Source: Thermomicrobiales bacterium (lineage in GTDB: Bacteria > Chloroflexota > Limnocylindria > Limnocylindrales > CSP1-4). Taken from it: a DNA stretch of 5,991 nt. Within the stretch, counting starts at the first letter, position 1; the number at the start of each line of letters is the position of its first letter. The notes beneath the pieces were generated by a model, which saw only the letters and a list, made by a program, of their open reading frames with translations, had not been told where the DNA came from and did not search any database. Positions 1 through 5,543 of the stretch are shown piece after piece. Made by a program: the position numbers and the translations under genes. The DNA is taken from the NCBI GenBank assembly GCA_004525275.1, contig SPCO01000100.1, positions 1 to 5,991 of the forward strand. Reading direction: 5' to 3'.

Positions 1-20
1 CCGACACCGTCCGTGCGATC

Positions 21-55
21 GGCCGCTGGGACCCCGACGTCGGCGGGTGGCGGCC
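21..55 (-). terminator. GC-rich inverted repeat after the peptidase stop, possible terminator
   Basis: GGCCGC (21-26) and GCGGCC (50-55) are perfectly complementary, with a second inner pairing of ACCC (31-34) with GGGT (45-48). The structure begins three bases past the stop of the last leftward gene. No T-run follows on the minus strand, so it would be at best a non-canonical terminator, or an mRNA 3' stabilising hairpin. GC-rich DNA forms such pairings often. Positions 1-20 show nothing supportable. Confidence 0.25.
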
Positions 56-58
56 GAG

Positions 59-775
59 TCAGCCCAGGTAACGCGCCGGCAGCACGGTTTCGACGGCGAC
101 CCCATCGGAACCACGCTCGACCCGGTAGGCCCGAGCGTCCGGTCGCGAGGCGACGACATCGGCCAGCCGCTCATCGCGGAAGATCAGCGCGGCGCCGTCG
201 TCGGCCGCATAGCCGGCGGGCATCACGCCCTCGCTCACGAGGCGCTGGTAGAGCGGGCGTCGCGACGCCTCGCCGTCGTAGTGCGGTGCGTGACTGCCGG
301 GCAGGAAGCCCAGTCCCCCGGACAACATCGCCAAACCCTTCCCCAATGAGTCGGTCGTTCCCGTCTCGAACCAGCACAGCGACCCAGCCGACAGTCCGGT
401 CATGACCACGCCCTGCTCCCATGCTCGACGCAGCGCCCGATCCACGCCGTGGACCCGCCAGACCGCGAGCATGTTCTCCGTATTGCCACCGCCGACATAG
501 ACGATGTCCTGGTCGAGGAGGAATGCGTCGATGTCCTCGATCGTTCGGGTGAAGAGGGCCAGGTGCGACGCCTCTGCGCGCTGGGCGAAGGCCGCGTAGA
601 AGTTGGCGATGTAGGTCGGGGCATCGCCGCTCGCGGTGGCCACGAAGCAGACCCGAGGTCGATCTCGCCCGCGGCTCTCCCGGGCGATGCTCAGGATGTG
701 ATCGTCGAGCCTCGGATTTTCGGGTTCCATGGAGAACCCGCCGCCGCCCATCGCGATGACGGTCCGTCCCGTCAC
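59..775 (-). CDS. Peptidase E-like serine peptidase (family S51)
   Basis: A 238-aa protein of the S51 family, whose characterised members are aspartyl dipeptidases and cyanophycinases using a Ser nucleophile at a tight strand-helix turn. Visible signatures: N-terminal IAMGGGGFSMEPENP (7-21), a GGGN turn (95-98), the nucleophile elbow GLSAG with Ser129, then CWFETGTTDS with Asp142, PGSHAPHYDGE (159-169) with candidate catalytic His162 or His165, and GYAADDGAAL (188-197). There is no signal peptide, so it is probably cytoplasmic. I chose the GTG at 775 because it overlaps the TGA of the upstream lipoprotein gene as GTGA and puts the conserved MGGGGFSMEP motif eight residues in; a longer reading to 877 would add 34 arginine-rich residues that look like out-of-frame translation of the neighbour. 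No Shine-Dalgarno sequence precedes it, so coupled translation is likely. Family membership is firm; the substrate (Asp-X dipeptide or other) cannot be told from sequence. Confidence 0.92.
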   Translation of the reverse strand: MTGRTVIAMGGGGFSMEPENPRLDDHILSIARESRGRDRPRVCFVATASGDAPTYIANFYAAFAQRAEASHLALFTRTIEDIDAFLLDQDIVYVGGGNTENMLAVWRVHGVDRALRRAWEQGVVMTGLSAGSLCWFETGTTDSLGKGLAMLSGGLGFLPGSHAPHYDGEASRRPLYQRLVSEGVMPAGYAADDGAALIFRDERLADVVASRPDARAYRVERGSDGVAVETVLPARYLG

Positions 776-1797
776 TGCGAGACGACCCGGAACCCGATGT
801 GCTTGTCGCCGTAGGTCGGTGGGTCCTCGTAGTGGCGGTAGGCGGATCGGGCGACGAATTCGTTGCTGCCCCACCAACCGCCCTTCTCGACTTTCTTCGA
901 CCCGATCGTGGGACCCGTGGGGTCATCGAGCGGGCTCGACTCGTAGTAGGTCTCGCCCAACCAGTCCGAGACCCATTCCATGGCGTTTCCGGCCATGTCC
1001 TCGGCTCCGACCCAACTGGCACCGTCCGGGTAACTGCCGACCGGCTTCGGGCCGACGCTGTCGACCACGTTCGCCCGATCGATATCGAATCGGTTGCCCC
1101 ACGGATACGTGTTCGAATCGGGTCCGCGCGCGGCATATTCCCACTCGGCCTCGGTCGGCAAACGCCCAGCGCGCCAGGTGGCGTAGGCCTCGGCCTCGTA
1201 CCAGGTGAGGCACATCCGGGGATGATCCGGCACGTCGCCCTGGCAGTGCAGCGGCAGCCGGGCCGTGTCCTTGCCGGCGAGCCAGATCAGGCCCTCGTCC
1301 GACCAGAGCGTCCGGTTCGTGTAGCCGCCGGCTTCGACGAAGGCGGAAAACGCGTCGTTCGTGACCTCCGTGCGATCGAGCCAATAGCCGCGGCTGAGAC
1401 GCACCTCGTGGGCCGGCTCCTCGCTTGGGAACTCGGTGACGACCCAGTCCGGTGGGTCGCCGGCGGTCAATGCCGCGATCGCATCGGCCGTGGTGCCCAT
1501 CGTGAACGATCCCGCCGGGACCCAGACCTGCTCGATCCCCCACCCGTCGATCCGCGTCTCCCCGGCACTTTGCCCGTCGGAGGGGACCGGGGTCGGAGCG
1601 CGCGTTGGCGCAGCGGTGGCTACGACCGACGGTGGCAGTGACGGCGTCGGCGTCGGCACCGGCGTCGGCGTCGAGATCGGTGCTGGCGTGGGGCCGACAC
1701 TGCTCGGTGTTTGCGATATCGACGAAGACCCGCTGCAGGCGGCCACCGCGAGACCGGTCGCGGCGATCGCGGCGACCGCGGCGAGAAGGCGGTGCAT
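772..1797 (-). CDS. Secreted lipoprotein with FGE/SUMF1-type domain
   Basis: A 341-aa protein. Residues 1-20 form a hydrophobic signal ending in the lipobox VAAC, with Cys21 as the predicted lipidated residue, so it should be anchored on the outer face of the membrane. Residues about 30-72 are a Thr/Pro/Ser-rich flexible linker. Residues about 88-340 form a formylglycine-generating-enzyme-type domain (Pfam FGE-sulfatase): VWVPAGSFTMG (91-101), YWLDRTEVTN (138-147), RLPTEAEWEYAARG (212-225), PWGN (232-235), DMAGNAMEW (267-275), KGGWWGS (305-311), ARSAYR (316-321) and the terminal GFR (335-337). The active-site cysteine pair of true FGEs, expected between GGWW and GFR, is absent; the only Cys in the domain are 185 and 196. 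Sulfatase activation is therefore unlikely, and a binding or other non-FGE role is more plausible. The ATG at 1797 is supported by the signal peptide directly after it. The gene follows fgd by 5 nt and overlaps the peptidase gene by 4 nt. No Shine-Dalgarno sequence is visible. Confidence 0.88.
   Translation of the reverse strand: MHRLLAAVAAIAATGLAVAACSGSSSISQTPSSVGPTPAPISTPTPVPTPTPSLPPSVVATAAPTRAPTPVPSDGQSAGETRIDGWGIEQVWVPAGSFTMGTTADAIAALTAGDPPDWVVTEFPSEEPAHEVRLSRGYWLDRTEVTNDAFSAFVEAGGYTNRTLWSDEGLIWLAGKDTARLPLHCQGDVPDHPRMCLTWYEAEAYATWRAGRLPTEAEWEYAARGPDSNTYPWGNRFDIDRANVVDSVGPKPVGSYPDGASWVGAEDMAGNAMEWVSDWLGETYYESSPLDDPTGPTIGSKKVEKGGWWGSNEFVARSAYRHYEDPPTYGDKHIGFRVVSQ
1642..1672 (-). repeat. Short GGCGTC-type hexamer repeat encoding Thr/Pro linker
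   Basis: On the plus strand, five consecutive hexamers run from 1643 to 1672: GGCGTC, GGCGTC, GGCACC, GGCGTC, GGCGTC. Read on the minus strand they encode the TPTPVPTPTP part of the linker between the lipidation site and the FGE-like domain. Such low-complexity tracts are prone to slippage that changes linker length without breaking the frame, since the unit is six bases. Confidence 0.7.
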
Positions 1798-1802
1798 CGA
1801 GC

Positions 1803-2804
1803 TCAGGGGAAGCGGGCGCGCAGCCGGGGCAGGATACGCTCGCCGTAACGGGCGATCGCGGCTTCCTGGTCTGGGCCCGGGAAGTGGAAGACGAGGTGGT
1901 CGAAGCCGTAGTCGATGTATGTGGCGATCTGCTCGATATGCTGATCGACGTCCGCTGAGACGAGCCACCGTCGGTGGGCGATCTCCTCGACGCCCTTGGC
2001 CAGGCGCTCCATCTCGCGGGGGTCCTCGACACCCATCTTCTGCTCGCCGGACAGGGCCAGGGCGGCCCACACCTTGGTGTCCTCCATGGCTCGCTGAAGG
2101 TCCGTATCGAAACTCACCTTCATCTCGATCATCCGACCGAGCGGCACCGGGTCACGACCAGCCTTTTGTGCTCCCTCGACGACGGCCGGCAGGAGCGTGT
2201 CCGTATAGAGTTCCGGACCCTTGCCGGATGTGCAGATGAGACCGTCGCCAAGCCGTCCGGAGAGTCGTGCTGCGGCCGGACCGGCGGCCGCGATGTAGAT
2301 CGGGACGGGCGTGTCCGGCCGGTCGTAGATCGTCGCATCGTGAGTCCGGTAGTAGTCGCCTTCGAAGGTCACGAATTCCTCGCGGAACAGCTGCTGGATG
2401 AGCTGCACGGATTCGCGCAATCGGGCGAACCGTTCGCTCTGGTCCGGCCAGTCGATCCCGACCGGGATCTCGTTGAGCGACTCGCCGGTCCCCACACCCA
2501 GGATCACCCGTCCGGGGGCCAGACAGCCGAGCGTCGCGAATGCCTGGGCGACGACCGCTGGGTTGTACCGGAACGATGGGGTGAGCACGCTCGTGCCGAG
2601 GGTCACGCGCCGGGTGGCCTGGGCGGCCGCGCCCAGCCAGACGAGGGCGTTGGGGGCGTGGCCGTCGGTGTGCCGCCATGGCTGGAAGTGGTCGCTCGTC
2701 CAGACCGAATCGAAGCCCGACCGTTCGGCGGCGACCGCGAGGTCGAGCAGCCGGCGCGGCGGGAACTGCTCGGCGGAGGCCTTGTAGCCCAGCGTCAGGG
2801 TCAT
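1803..2804 (-). CDS. fgd: F420-dependent glucose-6-phosphate dehydrogenase (Fgd type)
   Basis: A 333-aa luciferase-like (LLM) TIM-barrel oxidoreductase that should oxidise glucose-6-phosphate, or a related sugar-6-phosphate, to 6-phosphogluconolactone while reducing coenzyme F420 in the cytoplasm. From memory it resembles mycobacterial Fgd1 closely through much of its length: LGYKASAEQF (5-14), SDHFQPWRH (37-45), LGTSVLTPSFRYNPAVVAQA (69-88), GVGTGESLNEI (103-113), ICTSGKGPELYT (190-201), and HLVFHFPG (303-310) near the C-terminus. Residues matching the Fgd1 active site are present: Glu12 (Glu13), Asp38 (Asp39), His39 (His40), Trp43 (Trp44), Glu108 (Glu109), and the phosphate-binding set Thr192, Lys195, Lys256 and Arg279 (Thr195, Lys198, Lys259, Arg283). 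Keeping the phosphate ligands argues for a sugar-phosphate substrate over other LLM functions. The ATG at 2804 matches the family N-terminus; no Shine-Dalgarno sequence is visible, and the upstream glpX stop lies 16 nt away. The sugar (glucose or another hexose phosphate) is not certain. Confidence 0.92.
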   Translation of the reverse strand: MTLTLGYKASAEQFPPRRLLDLAVAAERSGFDSVWTSDHFQPWRHTDGHAPNALVWLGAAAQATRRVTLGTSVLTPSFRYNPAVVAQAFATLGCLAPGRVILGVGTGESLNEIPVGIDWPDQSERFARLRESVQLIQQLFREEFVTFEGDYYRTHDATIYDRPDTPVPIYIAAAGPAAARLSGRLGDGLICTSGKGPELYTDTLLPAVVEGAQKAGRDPVPLGRMIEMKVSFDTDLQRAMEDTKVWAALALSGEQKMGVEDPREMERLAKGVEEIAHRRWLVSADVDQHIEQIATYIDYGFDHLVFHFPGPDQEAAIARYGERILPRLRARFP

Positions 2805-2820
2805 CGGTCGAGTTTGGCCG

Positions 2821-3804
2821 TTACAGCCTGACGCGCGGCGGACTGTCGCGGTCGAACATGTGGACCGTATCCACGAATCGGACCTGCTTTGCCTGGTAGG
2901 CCATCACCAGTGAGTGCGTCCGTGCGCCGCCACCGAAGAACGTCACGCCGTGGAGCAGGTCGCCGGCCGTGACGCCGGTCGCGGCGAAGACGAGGTTCTC
3001 GCCGGGGGCGAGGTCCTCGGTCCGATAGACCTTCGACTCGTCCCCGTGACCCATCTTCGCGCCGCGCTCGCGCTCCTCATCGGATCGGTAGCGGAACCGA
3101 GCCTGGATCTCGCCACCCAGACAGCGCAGCGCAGCGGCGGTGATCACGCCCTCCGGGGCGCCGCCCAGGCCCATGACGGCATGGATGCCGGTGCCGGACA
3201 CTGCGCACGCGATCGCCGCCGAGAGGTCGCCGTCGCCGATCAACTTGATCCTGGCGCCGGCCTCGCGGACTTCCGCGATGAGGTCATCGTGCCGCTCGCG
3301 CTCGAGGATGACGACGGTGATATCGGTGACCCGACGCTTGAGGGCTTCGGCGATCCGTCCGAGGTTCTCGGTCGGCGATTCCCGGATATCGACGCTGCCA
3401 GCGGCGATCGGCCCGACGCACAGCTTTTCCAGGTACGTATCGGGGGCGTTGGTCAGGCCACCCGCCTCGGACGCTGCAAGAACGGTGATCGCGCCGGCCT
3501 GGCCATGGGCCACCAGGTTCGTCCCTTCCAACGGGTCGACGGCGATATCGACCCGGGGTACGTCGTCTCGGCCCGCCCCGGTTCGACCCACCTTCTCCCC
3601 GATATAGAGCATCGGGGCTTCGTCCCGCTCGCCCTCGCCGATGACGATCCGACCGGCGAAGTCGATCTCGTCCATCGTCCGGCGCATGGCTTCGGTCGCG
3701 GCCGTATCGGCGGCGTCCTTCTGTCCGCGACCCATGAACCGGGCGGACTCGATCGCGGCGGCCTCCGTGACCCGGATCATCTCCAGTGCGAGCATCTGTT
3801 CCAT
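2821..3804 (-). CDS. glpX: Fructose-1,6-bisphosphatase class II
   Basis: A 327-aa GlpX-family phosphatase, close to the usual 320-340 residues, that hydrolyses fructose-1,6-bisphosphate to fructose-6-phosphate in gluconeogenesis; some relatives also act on sedoheptulose-1,7-bisphosphate. The metal and substrate residues known from E. coli GlpX are all identifiable: Asp33 in KDAAD, Glu57 in IGEGERDEAPM (55-65), Asp90, Glu93 and Thr95 in DPLEGT, Asp193 in GDGDLSAAI (190-198), and Glu218 in GGAPEGVITAAALRCLGG (214-231). The ATG at 3804 is chosen because it opens with the typical MEQMLALEMIRVTEAAA-like N-terminus and has a good ribosome binding site; the 36 codons upstream in frame overlap purH and look non-coding. 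The gene lies 31 nt after purH and 16 nt before fgd, which uses the glucose-6-phosphate derivable from its product. Nothing looks truncated. Confidence 0.96.
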   Translation of the reverse strand: MEQMLALEMIRVTEAAAIESARFMGRGQKDAADTAATEAMRRTMDEIDFAGRIVIGEGERDEAPMLYIGEKVGRTGAGRDDVPRVDIAVDPLEGTNLVAHGQAGAITVLAASEAGGLTNAPDTYLEKLCVGPIAAGSVDIRESPTENLGRIAEALKRRVTDITVVILERERHDDLIAEVREAGARIKLIGDGDLSAAIACAVSGTGIHAVMGLGGAPEGVITAAALRCLGGEIQARFRYRSDEERERGAKMGHGDESKVYRTEDLAPGENLVFAATGVTAGDLLHGVTFFGGGARTHSLVMAYQAKQVRFVDTVHMFDRDSPPRVRL

Positions 3805-3808
3805 GGGA

Positions 3809-3817
3809 CCCCTCTCT
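3809..3817 (-). promoter_or_regulatory. Ribosome binding site of glpX
   Basis: The minus strand reads AGAGAGGGG here. The GAGG core (3814 down to 3811) leaves six bases before the ATG at 3804. It supports that start and lies in the 31-nt gap after purH. Confidence 0.75.
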
Positions 3818-3835
3818 TGGGATGAGCGCCGCAAC

Positions 3836-5383
3836 TCAGTGCCTGAAGTGACGCCGGCCCGTGAAGACCATCGCCAGGTGATGACGGTCGGCCACTTCGA
3901 TGGCCATCTCATCCCGGATCGAGCCGCCTGGCTGGATGATCGCCGTCACCCCGGCGCCGGCCGCCGCCTGGATGCCGTCCGGAAACGGGAAGTAGGCATC
4001 CGACGCGAGGACCGCCAGCCGAGCTCGATCGCCGGCCCGGCGGAGCGCGATCTCCACCGACACCAGGCGACTGGCCTGACCGGCGCCGACACCGACCGTC
4101 GCACCGTTCCGGGCGAGCACCACGGCGTTGGACCGGACGTGTCTGACCGCGCGCCACGCGAACAAGAGGTCGGTCAATTCCTCAAGCGTCGGCCGCCGCT
4201 TGGTGACGACCTGGAGCCGGCCACGGTCGAGCCCCAGATCGTCCACGGTCTCGACGAGGAGACCGCCGGCGACACGCTTGAAATCGAGGCTGGCGATGCC
4301 GTAGTCGCGCATCCCCTCGGTCGGATCAGGCGGGATGGCCAGGAGTTCCAGGCCGGGCTTGCCGCGCAGGATGCCGATCGCCGACTGGCTGAAGCCGGGC
4401 GCCACGACTGCCTCGTAGGAATTCGCGGCGATCTCGCGTGCGGTCGCTCCATCCAGCTCGCGGTTGACGCCCACGATCCCGCCGAACGAGGCAACCGGAT
4501 CGGTCTCGAGCGCATGTCGATACGCTTCGACGAGCTCGTCGTGCGAGGCCAGGCCGACCGGGTCCGTGTGCTTGACGATGGCCACGGTCGGCGACGTGTA
4601 GTCGCGGGCGATCCGGTACGCGGCGTCGAGGTCGAGCAGGTTGTTGAACGACGGCATCTCACCCTGGAGCCTGGTCGCGTCGGCGAGCGTCCCGCTGCGA
4701 TGCGTCGTCTCGCGATAGAACGCGGCTCGCTGGTGGGGGTTCTCGCCGTAGCCAAGGTCGTCCACCTTTCGGAGGACGAGGGCGAGCTGGCGCGGAAACG
4801 TGTTGCCCGAGATCTGGTTGAGATAGGCGGCGATCTCTGCGTGGTAGGCGGAGATCGTGCTGAACGCCTCGGCCGCGAGCCGGGCCCGGGTCTCCGTGCT
4901 GACCACGCCAAGCTCGCGGATCTCGCTGATGATCTGCGGATAGTGCTCCGGGTCCGCAACGGACGCGACCCCAGCGGCGTTCCGTGCGGCCGCACCCAGG
5001 AGGGCGGCTCCGGCCACGTCGATCATCTCGATGGCCTCATCGAGCCCGATCAGCGCGACCCCGATCGCGGGCGCGAATGGCTTGACGTTGACGACGACGA
5101 CGTCGATAAGGCCGATGCCCTGCGCCTCCAGTTCGTCAAGCTGATCGGACACGTCGCGCCGGGCAAGGATCCCGGCATAGATCCCGTGATGGAACGTCTT
5201 GACCTGGCCGCCGACATCGGGCTCGCCCTGGGTCAGCGACGAGACCGACTCGACGGTGATGCCCTCGGTCGCGAGATAGTCCCGCGTGCCGTCGGTGGCG
5301 ACGACGTCGAGACCTAGTTCGAGCAATGCCCGCGCAAGCTCGACGATCCCGTCTCGGTTGGCCACTGACAACAGGGCTCGCAC
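3836..5383 (-). CDS. purH: PurH: AICAR formyltransferase with divergent IMP cyclohydrolase domain
   Basis: A 515-aa protein matching the full length of bifunctional PurH. PurH normally formylates AICAR with 10-formyl-THF and then closes the ring to IMP. The C-terminal formyltransferase part (about 185-515) is well kept: GYGENPHQRAAFY (211-223), SFNNLLDLDAA (245-255), VKHTDPVG (270-277) with the catalytic pair Lys271-His272, SFGGIVGVNR (299-308), RHVRSNAVVLA (414-424), GVGAGQASR (431-439), SDAYFPFPDG (461-470), IIQPGGSIRD (482-491), and the terminal FTGRRHFRH. The N-terminal cyclohydrolase part (about 1-180) can be aligned but has lost many active-site residues: relative to human ATIC, Tyr104 is Lys101, Lys137 is Arg134, Arg64 is Gln60, Ser12 is Ala8, Thr15 is Asp11 and Gly35 is Asp31; Lys66 and Asp125 remain (Lys62, Asp122). 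Formyltransferase activity is likely, cyclohydrolase activity doubtful. The GTG at 5383 gives the family-typical RALLSV start and has AGGAGG five bases upstream. First gene of the leftward run. Confidence 0.94.
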   Translation of the reverse strand: MRALLSVANRDGIVELARALLELGLDVVATDGTRDYLATEGITVESVSSLTQGEPDVGGQVKTFHHGIYAGILARRDVSDQLDELEAQGIGLIDVVVVNVKPFAPAIGVALIGLDEAIEMIDVAGAALLGAAARNAAGVASVADPEHYPQIISEIRELGVVSTETRARLAAEAFSTISAYHAEIAAYLNQISGNTFPRQLALVLRKVDDLGYGENPHQRAAFYRETTHRSGTLADATRLQGEMPSFNNLLDLDAAYRIARDYTSPTVAIVKHTDPVGLASHDELVEAYRHALETDPVASFGGIVGVNRELDGATAREIAANSYEAVVAPGFSQSAIGILRGKPGLELLAIPPDPTEGMRDYGIASLDFKRVAGGLLVETVDDLGLDRGRLQVVTKRRPTLEELTDLLFAWRAVRHVRSNAVVLARNGATVGVGAGQASRLVSVEIALRRAGDRARLAVLASDAYFPFPDGIQAAAGAGVTAIIQPGGSIRDEMAIEVADRHHLAMVFTGRRHFRH

Positions 5384-5388
5384 CCGGG

Positions 5389-5397
5389 CCTCCTCCC
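5389..5397 (-). promoter_or_regulatory. Ribosome binding site deciding the purH GTG start
   Basis: The minus strand reads GGGAGGAGG, with AGGAGG (5394 down to 5389) ending five bases before the GTG at 5383. It is the strongest Shine-Dalgarno sequence in the window and favours this GTG over an in-frame ATG 46 codons upstream, whose added residues are arginine-rich and unlike any PurH N-terminus. Confidence 0.85.
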
Positions 5398-5479
5398 GAT
5401 CCCGTGGTTGGCGACGCGTCAGCGGGGCCGATCGGCTCACTCCCCGGACGGACGCGACGGCGCCGCATCGTTGTGGCCG

Positions 5480-5485
5480 AGTATA
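5480..5485 (-). promoter_or_regulatory. Candidate -10 box for the purH-led operon
   Basis: The minus strand reads TATACT, five of six matches to the TATAAT consensus, in otherwise GC-rich DNA. Transcription would begin near 5473 and leave a leader of about 90 nt before purH. I found no good -35 box at 16-18 nt; the nearest TTGACA-like word (TTTACG, 5513 down to 5508) is 22 nt away, so the assignment rests on the -10 alone. It lies within the left arm of the 5479-5507 dyad. Confidence 0.4.
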
Positions 5486-5497
5486 CCGCCCGACACG

Positions 5498-5506
5498 TGG
5501 CATACT
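5498..5506 (+). promoter_or_regulatory. Candidate extended -10 promoter for membrane protein gene
   Basis: TGGCATACT is an extended -10 type element: TG, one base, then CATACT with four of six matches to TATAAT. The start of transcription would fall near 5513, about 30 nt before the GTG at 5544. No convincing -35 box was found, which is tolerable for an extended -10 promoter. Confidence 0.33.
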
Positions 5507-5532
5507 CCGTAAACTCATCAACTCGCGACCAC

Positions 5533-5536
5533 GAGG
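5533..5536 (+). promoter_or_regulatory. Ribosome binding site of membrane protein gene
   Basis: GAGG lies seven bases before the GTG at 5544. It supports that start over in-frame codons further upstream, which would lie inside purH on the other strand. Confidence 0.6.
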
Positions 5537-5543
5537 TCAGCCC

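Larger units (their letters stand above)
5479..5507. promoter_or_regulatory. Imperfect dyad between divergent genes, possible operator
   Basis: The arms GAGTATACC (5479-5487) and GGCATACTC (5499-5507) are inverted repeats matching at eight of nine positions around an 11-nt centre. The dyad includes the -10-like boxes of both directions, so a protein bound here could control purH and the membrane protein gene together. Alternatively, the symmetry may come only from two facing-away -10 boxes. The rest of the 160-nt intergenic region (5384-5543) is GC-rich, with no clear riboswitch fold or terminator. Confidence 0.4.

Noticed and set aside
776..877. A 34-codon extension of the S51 peptidase into the lipoprotein gene
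   Set aside because: The conserved GGGGFSMEP start sits directly after the GTG at 775, and the extension is out-of-frame translation of the lipoprotein's conserved C-terminus.
799..1641. A 280-codon plus-strand open frame opposite the lipoprotein gene, and similar frames opposite fgd and glpX
   Set aside because: Their translations show no domain or motif, and the opposite-strand genes have strong family signatures throughout.
774..1797. Annotating the lipoprotein as a formylglycine-generating enzyme
   Set aside because: The catalytic cysteine pair is absent and the protein carries a lipoprotein signal and linker; only the fold can be claimed.
3641..5317. A 558-codon plus-strand open frame opposite purH and the start of glpX
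   Set aside because: It lies antisense to a clearly recognisable PurH, has no family features, and long antisense open frames are expected in GC-rich DNA.
5384..5480. A tetrahydrofolate or purine riboswitch in the purH leader
   Set aside because: The leader of about 90 nt is GC-rich with short palindromes such as GCCGATCGGC (5427-5436), but I could not identify a conserved aptamer core.
5494..5499. CACGTG palindrome in the divergent region
   Set aside because: A single six-base palindrome is expected by chance in GC-rich DNA and is not centred on the larger dyad.
5384..5521. A 46-codon N-terminal extension of purH from an in-frame ATG at 5521
   Set aside because: It would start upstream of the probable -10 box, is arginine-rich and unlike PurH N-termini, and the GTG at 5383 has a strong ribosome binding site and the family-typical start.
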